Source: Acorus gramineus (Eukaryota > Streptophyta > Magnoliopsida > Acorales > Acoraceae). Taken from it: a DNA stretch of 64,000 bases. Positions 47,201 to 59,015 of this stretch are shown piece after piece. Below the pieces are notes generated by a model. That model had not been told where the DNA came from. It worked only from the letters and a program-made list of their open reading frames with translations, and did not search any database. Location of the stretch: positions 10,650,729-10,714,728 of the forward strand of contig JAUJYN010000012.1 in assembly GCA_030737835.1 (NCBI GenBank), written 5' to 3'. The stretch's first letter is position 1. Every line of letters begins with the position of its first letter. The translations under genes and the position numbers were made by a program.

Positions 47201-50200
47201 GCATCCATCAGCTGATATTATCAAAATAAATAAGTCTTCAAAGTTCATAAAACTCTTGCCCACGCGGATAAAATTAACAAAACCATAGAGTAATTGTATT
47301 TTGTTTAGATATAATGAATTATCCTATTTCTGCATCAGAGATATAAAATTGTATCAGTTAATACTCTTGAATAAATAGGATGCCTACCTTTTTCCAAAAA
47401 AAAAAAAAAGTGGGACCATGCAACCTATAATTTTATATCACAAAATATCAGATATACTCGTACATCATCTCTATTCATACATCACACTTGCAGTTATACA
47501 GTTAGATACAAAATTACAAGGGAATGTAATCCTTATTTCCTAGTACAACCAAGGAGATGAGGTACCTCCATCATACCAAAAGAACAAAAAACCAAACCAC
47601 CTCAAAAAAAACTGATCACAAATATCATTAGTTTATACTGTATAATGCAAGTACTCCTTGTTAGAAGCTTATATCATTCACTGAATTGATTTCACATAAT
47701 CATATAAACAACTTCGACTTTTTGAATTGACCCAATAGTTTTTATATCCATCCATTCAAAAAAAAAAAATCTTTACATCTATCTAACAACAATGAAGTTT
47801 TGTTTTACAAATTACAATACATTTATTAATAGAGATGGGCATTTTTTTTCTATAAATATAGACATCACTGGAAAATATCAATCTACATCTATTATAACAT
47901 AGTTCTAAAAGCGAAGCTTAAAAATTTGAAAAAAGAACACCCAAGAGGGAGAAAGAAAAGGGAACAACAGGTTCAATGAGATGGAATAATGACATATAGA
48001 AGTACCACTATACGTTTATAGCTCTTGAACTAGTCATTTATACAAGGTAATTATGTTTTAAAATAGAAAATATGACTTTAACATAGAAAGCTCCCCTTAA
48101 ATAAGAGCAACAATGCTAAACAAATTGTTTTCCAAACAATTCTTCACACATTTGAGAATGCACACTACCATCTGTTTCATCAAATTCACTTGAAAAAGTG
48201 ATGTATTTGATAAGCGATTGTGGTTGTTCCACATAACCAAATGTTTAAAAATATTTTTATAAAATGTACTTCAACATTTTTGTTAAAACAAGACAAACAA
48301 AAGTAGCTTACTTAAAGAATAAACTTTATAAAGAGGTTCTTTTAGATTTACTAAAAATAATTATAAAAACAATGTTTTACCTAAATAATACTTAATATAT
48401 TTTGAAAAATTAATTCCATATATTTTTTACTAGTTGAAAAATTAATTCCACATAACAAGTATACTTCAAGTTCAAGCTACATTCATTATTATATGTTTTT
48501 CATATAAAATTATACAACATAAAGATTAAAAGTTAGGCCAAAAATAAGTCTAGATGTATCTTTATTCCAAATTAAATGTAATGCAACTTATCTGCAGATC
48601 AAATTATGAGCTCATATCTGAACCCCATTAAAAAATAATGAGGCCAGCCACATGGAATCAGTACAAGCTGAACCCAACTACTAATCAACCCTCAACAAAA
48701 ACAGCCTGACCTACTCCCCAACTGCATCTGAGCCCAACCTAACAACACTAAATACACAAGATCGATCCGATACAAACTAATCATCTATGTAACTTAACTA
48801 AAGATGTATAAATGTATAATTTGTATATCTGTATAATTCAACTAACTTTTAAATGCTTGGGAAAATAAGTTGAAAGGGCTTAATTATAAATAAATAAAAA
48901 TTGGTATACTTTTTCATTATAAAGATGATCAAGTTTTAGAACAATAAAAAAATTATTTGGTCATAAGTGCTTTTACAAAACACAATAACAATTAGCATAA
49001 ACCTACATCAATTATAAAACAATAACTCAAAAAGTTCAGCTCGACAACCATTGCTGTTTAAAATGTTTTTGAATAGGAGGTCCCCAAAAAAACGAGCATT
49101 TTTGCTTCTATAGTATCTAAAGGTTCTGTTGACAAGTTCCCCAAGAAGAATTGATAAGGCTCAGTTATTATCCTTTTTTAAAAAGATCATAGACATAACA
49201 TATTAAATGCAAGGGAAAATCGATATAACTCCCTGGAAACTTAACTAAATCGGTTTTAATCTCTTTAATATTGAAAAATCGCCACAGGTCACTATGTTAT
49301 TAAAAAAAATATCATTTCAATCCCTACTATCACCCCAACTAACTAGGTACATGGTTAACTTTAACTACACATTAAAAGTAACCAGAATACCCTCACCCCT
49401 GATTTTTAAAATATCGATATAGCTCCCTATAAACTTATGAAAATCGAAAATGGTCCCTATAAAATCAGTAAATCCCCTCAGGTCCCTATCTTATTAGAAA
49501 ATATTTATTTTAGTCCATACCATAACTAAAATTAACCAGATATGTAATTAACTCTAACCATACATGATAAATTACTGTAATACATTTTTAAAATTTACTT
49601 GATAAATTATTATAATATACTAACCAGATTTATGGTTAACTTTAAGGGGATTTACTGATTTTACAGGGACCTTTTCCAATTCTCATAAGTTTCGAGCGAG
49701 TTATATTGATTTTCTCTTTTTTTTCCTTTTTTTTTTTATACCGTTGGTAAGTATAGGATAGCAAGAGAATTTTCAGGAAAAGAGGGAAGCATTTTTGTCA
49801 TCAAAAGGACTAAATCAGATTTTTCATTATGGGAATTGTTTGAATGTATTTATTGGAGAAATTTAACTCATGGACTAAATCCGTTAATTATACATACTTT
49901 CTGGGGACTTGTGACGATTTTTGAATTTGAGAGGGACTAAAACCGATTTAGCCAAGTTTTCAGGGAGTTATATCGATTTTTCCCTAAATGCAATCATATT
50001 TTGGATTTATACCTAATGTCACCTAACACTTTTGGATGGGGCACAAATTTAGCTAAATTTTGAGGGAGTTATATGGATTTTTCCCTAAATGCAATCATAT
50101 TTTGGATTTTTCCCTAATGTCAACTAACACTTTTGGTTGGGGCATTAAAAAGCTTGGTTGTTATTTTGTGAGTGGGTGAGTTTGTTCATATTCGCTATTT

Positions 50201-51982
50201 TTTATTACCAAATCTTTGTCCTTAATAAAACCCATCTTTTAATTATAGGTCAACTTGTATATTTAATCTTAGTAAATAACAATAATTAAAGAGTTATGAT
50301 CTAGTAACCCAATGTTTTGTTAATTTTTAACCAACCTCATTTTAAACTAATAAGAAGATGATATGTCAATCTTATCCAGGGGCGGAACGAGGAGTTAGAA
50401 GGGGTGGAGGGGCAAAGGTTAAGAAACTAAATCTGTTAGATATCAAAATGAAGATTGTTATTTAATGGCCAAGTAATTTATAGTTGAGACTAAATTTTTT
50501 TTTTTTTTGTTCACTTATTTAGAGATCTTGATCAAGTCATCAAAGTGATAGACAGCTGAGATTGAAACTTATTTTTTTTCTTTCACTAGAAAATTTTATA
50601 AGATTTATGAAAAAAATCTTTAAAATTCATTATTTCCCATTTGAAAAAAAAAAATGAAGATTTAAAAAATAAAATATAAAGCTTTAAAAAAAATTAAAAA
50701 TTGATAAACAAGAAGAAAACAATTAATCAAAAAAATTAACAAGGATACCATTTAAACTTAGATTTTTGAAACACATTTAAAAAGCCTAACTTTAAAAAAA
50801 AACATGAGAGACTCAAAAGTTAAAATAACAATCATTAAAAATCAAAGTTAACAAAAAAATTCCCTTGAAAACCCAAACTTGCACCATCAAACGCTACAAA
50901 CAATCACAAAAAGTAACAAGTGATTTTTCAATCCTCACCCCCGAAATAGAGACCAAAATTTCTTAAAAAGGTTTTTCTAAAATTAAAAAAAAGGTGTTGT
51001 TACACACAATCCTTTTGAGTCCCAAATGCAGTTTCATATATCTCTATAGCTATTCAATGGTCATCCAACCAGGTGTATACATTCTTAGGTGAAGTATATA
51101 TCTTATTAATTTTTTTTCTACATTTGTTAAAACTGAATCCATTCAATTCAAAATCGAACAATAAACATTTTTCATCAAAATATATATCTAATTAGATGAT
51201 ATTTACTATTTTAAAAAATTAAAATATCTGAGGATTGCTTTTGGAGTTGTATCTAATATCATCATTTAAAAAAATTAGAAACCCACGACCTGTATCTCAA
51301 TAGAAAGAATTAAATTAAATTTCAGATAGTGGTCTTATCCCTTTTTGGGGTTATCAATTTTAAATGGGTGAATTGTCCTTTTCATGGTCCGCCTCAAATT
51401 TAGTCAAATCTTTTGTTAATATAAAAGAAAATGTTAGACTCAACGTATATTTTCATTTTTTAAAAAGTGGTAAACACGATGTATTTGTTTTAATAATATA
51501 TATATATATATATATATATAGTTTCATTTGAATGGAATAAATCCATTTTTTTTTAGTAAGTTGTAAAAAAAATTAATGTTGAACAGAATTTTAAACTATA
51601 AAAAAGCCATCACTTGAAACCACCCAACCAAAAAACCAGATCCAGATTTCCCTTTAAAAACCACATGAATCAGACTGCCCAGGTTCGATCCATACCTGGA
51701 AGGGAACCAATAAGGGGGAGGTCCACGGACGGATTGGTCCCAATCACCGTAGGTCGAGTAATAGACGAGCTGATGAAGCGCGTGTGGGTGGTCCGGCCTC
51801 AGAATGCCAGCCGACAAGCGACGCCAGGCCTCCATCGCCGCTTCTGGACCGTCCGATCGACGGAGACCCTGTAAGGCTCTCTGGATGGAGGCGTGGGTGG
51901 ACCTCGCCTCATCCGGAGGGAGACCGGCTCCGATCAGATCCTCCAAAGTGACGGCCCAGATGCTCTCTCTCGATGGAACCAT
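38233..51982 (-). CDS. AAE18-like: acyl-activating enzyme (AMP-forming acyl-CoA synthetase), copy 2
   Basis: Paralogue of the gene at 21365-34276, with the same predicted reaction and peroxisomal site. Fourteen exons in coding order: 51696-51982, 46404-46533, 45989-46248, 45554-45755, 43045-43085, 42127-42255, 41962-42035, 41656-41876, 41467-41561, 41157-41373, 40923-41048, 38746-38844, 38447-38653, 38233-38346. All lengths equal copy 1, all borders are GT-AG, and the protein is 733 residues. By eye the proteins differ at about 25 sites. This copy has [15 protein letters not shown] and [10 protein letters not shown], which fit the family better than copy 1. The adenylation motifs SSGTTGQPK, RRHGD, GRADD and the C-terminal lysine segment PRTASNK are present, and the end is SRI. 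Intron 1 is 5.2 kb with extra insertions. Expression cannot be judged from sequence. Confidence 0.92.
46540..49212. other. AAE copy 2 intron 1, first part: no gene seen
   Basis: Intron sequence closely matching 29627-32338. No coding evidence. Confidence 0.6.
49213..49984. mobile_element. Mutator-type foldback element in AAE copy 2 intron 1
   Basis: The ends GGGAAAATCGATATAACTCC and GGAGTTATATCGATTTTTCCC are nearly perfect inverses. The 9-bp target taaatgcaa lies at 49204-49212 and 49985-49993. Same insertion as 32339-33127. Confidence 0.8.
49938..50154. repeat. tandem duplication of about 111 bp at the element's right end
   Basis: The block from TTTAGCC(A)AGTTTT through TTTGGATGGGGCA occurs twice in copy 2 (taaatgcaa at 49985 and 50096) but once in copy 1. 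It repeats the last bases of the foldback element plus flank. Confidence 0.7.
50378..51332. mobile_element. 955-bp insertion specific to AAE copy 2 intron 1
   Basis: Flanked by a perfect 8-bp duplication tcttatcc (50370-50377 and 51333-51340). Copy 1 has the uninterrupted site at 33428-33435. It starts AGGGGCGGAACGAGGAG and ends CAGATAGTGG, with no obvious inverted ends. An 8-bp target is typical of hAT elements, but the class is unresolved. A family A MITE is nested at 50993-51263. Confidence 0.75.
50993..51263. mobile_element. family A MITE nested in the copy 2 insertion
   Basis: The left end is GGTGTTGTTACACACAATCC. The right end, reverse-complemented, is GATGATATTAGATACAACTCC. The flanks are A-rich, so the 9-bp target is unclear. 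Confidence 0.55.
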
Positions 51983-52054
51983 AGTTCGCTTTCGCTTTTG
52001 GGAGTCTCTTCTTGTGGTTTGTTAGACTGAGAGGTTTGAATGTGTTTTGCTTCA

Positions 52055-52060
52055 TTAATA
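52055..52060 (-). promoter_or_regulatory. TATA-like position of AAE copy 2
   Basis: On the minus strand TATTAA lies about 75 bases before the ATG at 51982. It is one base shorter than the TATTTAA of copy 1, so it is a weaker match. Confidence 0.3.
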
Positions 52061-52203
52061 GTGGTGATGGAGAGGTAGTTGGGGACTTGGGGGTGGTAGG
52101 TTTGAAAAGTAAGGAAATTCTGAGCGCGGGATGGTGGAATGTGACTTCTATGATTCATTCTTTTGTTGGGGCCTGATGTATAAATTGGGGAAAATCCATA
52201 TAA

Positions 52204-52372
52204 CCCCCGATAAACAGTTATGCCATATCTATGTTAAGGGTAGATTTTAGTATCGAGTCTTAATGCTGACTTAACATCTATGTATTTCTCTGGGTTGGGA
52301 TACATAGGCGAAGATAGCCTATCCATTTCACCCATAAAGCCAACTACATGGGTCCCTCTATTATTCGAAAAA
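52204..52372 (+). mobile_element. SINE family F2
   Basis: It contains TATGTTAAGGGTAGATTTTA and GCTGACTTAACATC and ends GGGTCCCTCTATTATTCG then ten A. Related to 18899-19122. Confidence 0.5.
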
Positions 52373-52382
52373 AAAAATCGTG

Positions 52383-52515
52383 CCTGAACCCTGACCCGAC
52401 CCGGCCCAACCAGAACACGGAGATAGCCTGAACCTGCGGGTTCATGGTCGGGTTGGGTTTGAGTTGACCCTTTCCGGATTGGGGTCGGGTTTGGATTCAA
52501 GTTCAGGTTGAGTAT
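52383..52515. repeat. ACCCG-rich inverted repeat
   Basis: CCTGAACCCTGACCCGACCC is mirrored by GGGTCGGGTTTGGATTCAAG then TTCAGG. It resembles the subterminal motifs of the Mutator-like elements at 476 and 16582. Confidence 0.45.
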
Positions 52516-52845
52516 GAAAATCATTCTACCAATCACAAAAAATAATCAAATATTTACGAATCCTAAATTTGTTTGTCGCAAGCCCATTGCAAATACTATC
52601 CTTAAAACTTTAATCCTTTGTCAAACTAGCTTTTTACAACGTTTGGTGGTTTCGCTCATCTTTTTTGGGTTATTGGGGACCTAATTGACTTGGGATTCTA
52701 TTCAGATTAAACATGGAACTCTCAAATGTAGGGTTACTTATGCAGAGTGACCAGGGTTGTTACAAACGTTAGGCCTTGTTGGAGCACACCTGCCCAGGCT
52801 TTTCCGCATCATGGGTCTCCATGGATTGGCGAGGGATTCATTTAT

Positions 52846-53125
52846 GGAAAATTTTAGACTGAGTCATTCTTACAAACTAAAACTCAAACCATACATGTTT
52901 TTATTTTATTTTTTAAATAGTAAACATCATCTAATGATGTATATGTTTTAATAAAAAATGTATATCGCTCCATTTCGAGTTGAATGAACCAATTTATAGT
53001 AAGTATAAGAAAAAATTTAACGAGATATATATATCATCTAACGAGGTATATGTGTTCACTGGATTTATAATGAGATATACAGAACTGTATTTTGGACAAT
53101 AAAAAAATTGAGTGTAACAACGCCC
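52846..53125. mobile_element. Mutator-type MITE, family A
   Basis: A perfect 9-bp target ttcatttat lies at 52837-52845 and 53126-53134. The left end is GGAAAATTTTAGACTGAGTC. The right end is GAGTGTAACAACGCCC, preceded by TGTATTTTGGACAATAAAA. The 280-bp interior has no credible frame. Confidence 0.75.
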
Positions 53126-53149
53126 TTCATTTATTCATTCTTAGTAAAT

Positions 53150-53830
53150 AAACATGGAAACTGATATGTCCAGCCCCTGTGCAACCTCATTGTAATTCAC
53201 ACCATTTGTTTTAAGTATACACTCTTTCATTGAAGTACATATTATTATATGAAATGAAGTATATTTTAAGATACAACAGTGTATTTTTTTTTAAATGATG
53301 AAAATCTTTTACTTCATATATTATGAAAGCACAATATACATTACGTTATCACAATTTATGAGGCTACAAAATGTGCAGTAAAACGAACTGAATAAATCAT
53401 CGCTCAAAAAACATTGGGCCTGCCATCTCAAACCATTGTATTGCCTTATAAAAGGAAAATGATATGTCCAACCATTTGGGCAGCCCCATTTGAAGCCCAC
53501 TGATTTTCTTTTTCTTTTAGAAAAATATACATTCAGTCTATTTTACCGTCTTAAAAAAACGTGAGTGAATATTTTTGTAGGAGTGCTAATACATTCAGTC
53601 ATTTTTACAGCCTCGTCTGTAGTTCAAACGAGGTCCTTCAGCCACTTGTACACTGTGATACTGTAGTACACTATTGTATGAAAATTTTAAAAATTATTTT
53701 TTTAAAAAAAGAATACATTAGTCTATCTTAGTGCATACTTCACTTTCTATAAAGTACGTATTTCAATGGACAAGCATATCTTTAAAAAAATAAAATCGGC
53801 GAGGACTATGGATTTGTGGTTACACGTAAG
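53150..53830. repeat. two degraded MITE-like repeats
   Basis: 53150-53420 resembles 12680-13030, and 53580-53830 resembles 36420-36640. Both hold AT-rich repeated motifs and no gene. Confidence 0.4.
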
Positions 53831-53987
53831 GCTTGCATATCATTTTTGTTTTTGTAGTCCATGATATATGTTTTAAGGGTGTTGATATACTCAACCCATT
53901 TTACAACCCGTCTGTAGTCCAAAGTGTGGAGTGCATACTCCACCCGAACCCGGTCCTATAAATCTGATTGAGCTCCCATTAATATAT

Positions 53988-54228
53988 GGAAAATGTTAGA
54001 CTCAATTCTTTTTATAATCCAAAATGCATACTACATATATTATTATTTTAAAAAAAATAGTTAACATTATCTAAGGATATATATACTTTAATGAAAAATA
54101 TATATTGTTCTATTTCGAATTGAATGAATCCATTTTTAGTAAATACAATTTTTTTAATGATGTATATATTTCGGTAAAAATATGAGATTATATTTTAAAC
54201 GGTAAAAATGATAAGTGTAATGGCACCC
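53988..54228. mobile_element. Mutator-type MITE, family A
   Basis: Nine-base targets ttaatatat (53979-53987) and ttaatatag (54229-54237) match at 8 of 9. The left end is GGAAAATGTTAGACTCAATT and the right end is GATAAGTGTAATGGCACCC. Confidence 0.7.
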
Positions 54229-54929
54229 TTAATATAGAGCTGGTGTTTTTTTTTTTTTTTAAGCGTTGATACTTTAGTGGCTTAGTCCATTATGACAAGA
54301 CTGACAGTGAGAGAACAGAGGAGTAAGAGAGAAAAGGGCATGAGAGATGAGTTATTTTTGTTAGGGTTTTAATTTTATTTAGTAACCATTTTATATATAT
54401 TATCTTTCTATTGTAGCATTCATATAATTAGATGATGTTCAAATTTCTTCATTCCTTAATAATTTTTGAAGATCAAGCTACCTAGTTAGCATTCACCATT
54501 TTCTAGTTACATTTGTTTCAATGAAAAGAAAAAAGTTTTAAAATTTTTTTCTAGTTACATCCTGTTCAAAAAGGTGCAACCATTCTCTTGCTATGGTATA
54601 TGTGTTAAGGGCTGGCCCAAAGATTAACTTGGAGAGAACAAGCTCATTGATCATTATCCCTCTGAATGATTTAAACAGTTTCTAATTTTTTTATTTTGGT
54701 TTTTACACAATTGATCCCAATAAAAATGAATCCTAATAAAATGTGAGAAAAATTAAAAAAAAAAAAGAATTAAAAACATATACGTTGAAAATAGAAAATA
54801 CAAAAATATAAAAGGAAAAGCAAAATAAATCAAAATGGATAAAAAATATTAAAAACAAAAAAAGTCTCATTAATAAAGGTGGTTAGTTAGCCCGCCACGT
54901 AAAAGATTCTGCTACATCAACAAGACGTA
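54229..54929. other. no gene seen
   Basis: AT-rich spacer with homopolymer runs. No recognisable repeat or frame. Confidence 0.5.
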
Positions 54930-55145
54930 GCAGTGGCGTTTGCGATTGCAGGAAGCTAGTTCTGTAATCGTACAACCAAACAGTTTTGCAATCACAGCTT
55001 CTTGTAAACAGATTTCAGACAAATAATGCTTAAAAGCTATGATTTGAGAAATCGGGGGGGAGGCAGCTTCGTGGAGAATCAGTTTTAAACTCAGCGATTA
55101 TAGAAAATCAGTTTTACAATCGCGTTACCAAAGGTGACATGGTGT
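54930..55145. mobile_element. possible MITE (family B)
   Basis: The left end GTGGCGTTTGCGATTGCAGG and the right end CAGTTTTACAATCGCGTTACC have related motifs in opposite orientation. Similar to 18415-18655. Borders are not certain. Confidence 0.35.
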
Positions 55146-55189
55146 TGGGAGGAATCTACGGATTATCGCCCTAAGATAGGACAAATGCT

Positions 55190-56395
55190 TCGCATCCTTC
55201 ATGGTAATTCTCTTTTAAACCCATTCTCGATAAACTGGAAAAAAATTTGGAAATTTCCTGTGGTGCCTAAGGTTCATTTTTTATGTGAAAATTGATATAG
55301 GGAAGGCTCCCAACTCGTTATTATCTTAATTCTATTGGGTTGTTCATGAATGATAGCTGCCCTTTATGTAACCAGCACCCGGCCGGAGACTCAATATCAT
55401 CTTTTTGTTGGCTGTGATTTCACAGCTGAGTGTTGGTCTTATTTACCTCCAATTAAGTTTACATCCACCTGCTACCATTCACAATATAGCACAGTGGGGA
55501 GACATTCTTTCAGAAGATAAGTGGGGGACGGTTAACAATATGGGACATAGACAAATAGTAATTGTCCTATTACTTTGGATGGTCTGGAAAGCAGCGTAAT
55601 GCGAGTGTTTTTCGGAGTCAAAAGCCGAATCCGAGGACTGTGGCTGTGCAAGTGATGGCATTAGCAGAGGAGTCCATTCAATTTCTATCCAAAATGAAAG
55701 GAGTTTCTGTTTTGCCTTCGCAGGTTGCCTCTCAATTGGACTCCCAATTTAGGCCTTTCAAAGTAGTACAGGCTGTAGAGTCTGCGCAATGGGCATTTGT
55801 AATTACTGATGGGAGTGTAGATGTAACAACAAGAGCAGCAGGAGCTGGTGATATTGTGGTTAAATTGGATGGGTTCCAAGTATGTGGGGCTGGAAGTCTT
55901 GGATGGCCGTAGTCCTCCCCCTTACGTGCAGAGACTTTAACTATTACAAGGCGGTTTCAATTTGCTAGATCTCGTGGATACAAGAGGATTTGTATCTGCA
56001 CTGACTCAGAATCACTTGCTCGATTGTTTAAGCAACTTGGACCTGGCCCCCCTCAGTTACAAGACTGTTGGGAGCACTGGCATGTAAATCCTCCTTTAGG
56101 TGAAAAGCTTCATATGTGTAAAGTCCCTCGAGAGAGTGTTAAAGCGCCAGAAGCACTGGCACGGTGTGCCCGATACACAGAGGACAGTGCTTACAGATTG
56201 CCTTGCGCATTCCACAATTAGAAGGTTTGTGCTGCAACATTTTGATAGCATTAAAAAATATATAGCATGGATACATAGTCAAGATCCTGACTTTAATGGT
56301 TATGATGTATATATAGTTTTTTGCTGGTGGTGTAATTGTTTTGTAGTTTCTTGTATTCCTGTTGCCCTGTTCTTAGGGCCTATTATACCATATAT
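55190..56395 (+). pseudogene. L1-type LINE ORF2 3' fragment (zf-RVT and RNase H)
   Basis: In order on the + strand: FPVVPKVHFL (about 55255), then GRLPTRYYLNSIGLFMNDSC and PLCNQH (about 55300-55380), which is the zinc-binding region after plant LINE reverse transcriptases. Next, after a frameshift, comes HLFVGCDFTAECWS (about 55400-55440), then FVITDGSVDV (about 55796-55825), the first RNase H strand. Finally CTDSESLARLFKQLGPG (about 55999-56049) is the second acidic strand. Frameshifts and stops disable it. An A-rich tail follows near 56396. Confidence 0.7.
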
Positions 56396-56403
56396 AAAAA
56401 AAG

Positions 56404-56620
56404 AAAAAGACGTAACACTACTATATTATTGGAATTTTTTTAGTTATCTCACGCATAAAGAGGTATGAGTCCATACTTGTTTTAATTTTTCTAATGACAA
56501 TATATTTTATTAAATAATGTATATATATTATAATAGTTCAAATATATATGTACTTGAACAACTGTACCGAGATATATAAAACTATATACAGAACTATAGT
56601 GGTGATTGTGTAACAACTCC
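56404..56620. repeat. family A-like MITE remnant
   Basis: The right end GTGATTGTGTAACAACTCCC matches a family A end. The left border is unclear. Confidence 0.35.
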
Positions 56621-56804
56621 CGTACTCAAATAATTTTTTTTTATTGAGAACGGTATAAATAAATCATCGACGTTATATTAATGGAGAGACAAGATAAACA
56701 GGAGAAAAAAAAAAAAAAAGGAGAAAATCCCAACAGGACAAACGCTCACACTCAATAAATTATATTTTCTAATATTCATAGAAATCAAATACAATTTTTT
56801 TATA

Positions 56805-57316
56805 GGGAAAAAATCAAATAACCCCGTAAACTTTCTGAAATCCATATAATCTCTTGACTTTTTCTAAAGTTCATATAACCCCTTGAAAACATCTATGTAA
56901 ATCCAAATAATCTGTTGATAAATGAGAAATATTTTACGAATATTTTATTTGGTTAACCATGATTAAAAATACAATATACCAAAACCCCTTATAATTTGTT
57001 AAAAATGTTAAAAACCCTTTCAAAATGATGATTTTATCCTTCCGGATATATTATAAAACCTCATCCGGATGGGTAAAACTATCATTTACAAAGGATTTTC
57101 TGTATTTTTAACACATTGTAGATGATTTTTATATTCTTAGCAAATGTTAACCAAACAAAATTTTTTGTACAATAATCCCAATTTATCAATAAAAATTTAA
57201 TTTAAAAGACTATTTGGATTTACATGTGTGTTTTCAGAGGATTATGAATTATAGGAAAATTCAAGAAACGATATAGATTTCAAACAGTTTACATATGTGA
57301 TTTGAATTTTTTCCTT
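56805..57316. mobile_element. Mutator-type foldback element
   Basis: The target ttttttata lies at 56796-56804 and 57317-57325. The left arm GGGAAAAAATCAAATAACCC, with GTAAACTTTCTGAAATCCAT, mirrors the right arm (reverse complement: GGAAAAAATTCAAATCACAT, GTAAACTGTTTGAAATCTAT). Related to the AAE intron 1 element. The exact right end may shift by two bases in the T-run. Confidence 0.65.
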
Positions 57317-58900
57317 TTTTTTATAATAACATATATAACAGTGGAATACATGCTCTGCATAAGATGAATTAATACACCTACAAAACAAACTGTGCTTACA
57401 TATACGTCTAACGACGTCAGATCACGCCTGCCCTATCATAAGAACAATGTTATGAAAATTTCTTCTGTTCTAAAAATCTCTTCTAGCCCCTGATTAATCC
57501 TTCGCCTATGCCTAGGCGGATTCAACATGCAACACTTAGCGTCAAGTGTTTTTTTCTTTATTAATTCTTTTAGTTGACTAATAAGCTATTAGGTTATTTT
57601 TATCTAAATTAAGGGATACTCAAATTTTTACTCAAATTTTTAACATCTCTCATTTTCCTTTATTTTCACATTTTCTTCTAATGTGACATTTTTTTCCCTT
57701 CAACTCCACATTTAGTTGAATTATATTAAATGCCTTCCCACCCCCTAAAATTTTCACCATCTCTTGAAAAAAAAATGGTCTTTTTTCTTAAGTCTTAATA
57801 TTTATTTTTTTACTTCTTATTTTTACTCCAATAAAAAAAATTATTTTTTACATTTTTCAAAAAATTGGATGATTATAATTTTTAAATTTAAACAGAGAAG
57901 AAAAATTGAATAGTAAAAATATTTGGGGAAAGACTTTGAAAATGTTTATAGAAAATAATTAGAAGAAGATATGAATTTTTAAAAAGATTTGAGTAAAACA
58001 CAACATAATGGTTGGAAATACATCATATCAAATCAAGTTTTTACTCAAATTTTAAGTGAAATTTGGTTATAGGTTTGAGTAAGGGCTGGAAATGGCCTAA
58101 GAGAATAATCTCTTAACTCAGTGCTCTTCCAGTCACTCCGCCAATTTGTAATCCACATTGAACTTCCTTTATGAGATCTCCGATCATAGAAGTTGGATAC
58201 AAAATTGAGATGACTCATTAGTGGATATCCATCCCCTCGACGAAAAATTAAACCAACCTACTCGCTATAATAATAATAATTATTATTATTATTTAAGGTT
58301 TTATGGGACTGCAAAACCGATCCAGTGTATCAGATCGCTTGTACTCCTTTTCTTCGTTCAAGGGTTCATGGTCGATGCTCACCTGTCTTTAGGAGTCACT
58401 ATGAAAAGCCCGGGTTTGGATCATCTGCTTGTTTTTTCTTGTTTGTATCTTATTTGACTTTTATTGTAGGATTGTCACATCATTGCAATTAAAATCAAAC
58501 GGTCTTAAATATATCAAATCATGAATGGATAAATGGATTCATTTTATATGATGAATTTATGACTGTCTGATTGTTGAAAGCATAAAATAAGTATAAAAAA
58601 AAATAAGTAGAGAATCCAAACCCGAAAAGCCCTTCCTGTCCAACAAAAAAAAAAAAAAAAAAGAGAGAAAAAAAGGAAAATCTTTCACTCCATGGACGGC
58701 GAGGATCTTCCCATCTGGGAACTTTTGCGCTTCCAAAGTGATGCTTTTATTTCTTTCTTCACCGACTTTTTTTTTTTTTTTTGCTTGGTATCTTCACCGA
58801 CTTTTCGTGTACTGCATGTTTCCATAACAGTTCTCGTATGGAGAGTCAAGTCATCAAACATTACAAGAGAGTAACTTCAGTTTCTTCTCATATAAGTAAC
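57317..58900. other. no gene recognised
   Basis: Holds an inverted AT-rich motif pair (TTTTTACTCAAATTTT near 57630 and 58040), an ATAATAATAATTATTATTAT microsatellite at about 58268, and an A-run near 58646. A 60-codon frame at 58692 has no known domain and is upstream of the helicase TATA box. Confidence 0.4.
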
Positions 58901-58908
58901 AAAACCCT

Positions 58909-58917
58909 TATATATAG
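58909..58917 (+). promoter_or_regulatory. TATA box of the helicase gene
   Basis: TATATATAG lies 99 bases before the ATG at 59016, which would place transcription start near 58940 and leave a purine-rich leader (GATAGAGAGAGGGAGAG) of about 70 bases. Confidence 0.5.
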
Positions 58918-59015
58918 CCTCAGTGAACACTCGTATCTTGAGATAGAGAGAGGGAGAGTTATATATGAAACAACTTGAAAACAAGAAAAGAAAGTGACAA
59001 ATAAAATACAAGGCA

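Larger units (their letters stand above)
38020..52178. repeat. tandem duplication unit, copy 2
   Basis: Second copy of the unit at 21156-34592. It is about 0.7 kb longer, mainly because of a 955-bp insertion at 50378-51332, partly offset by the missing promoter SINE. Confidence 0.9.

Noticed and set aside
51499..51522. TA-run as a regulatory element
   Set aside because: A simple (TA)n microsatellite present in copy 2 only, with no sign of function.
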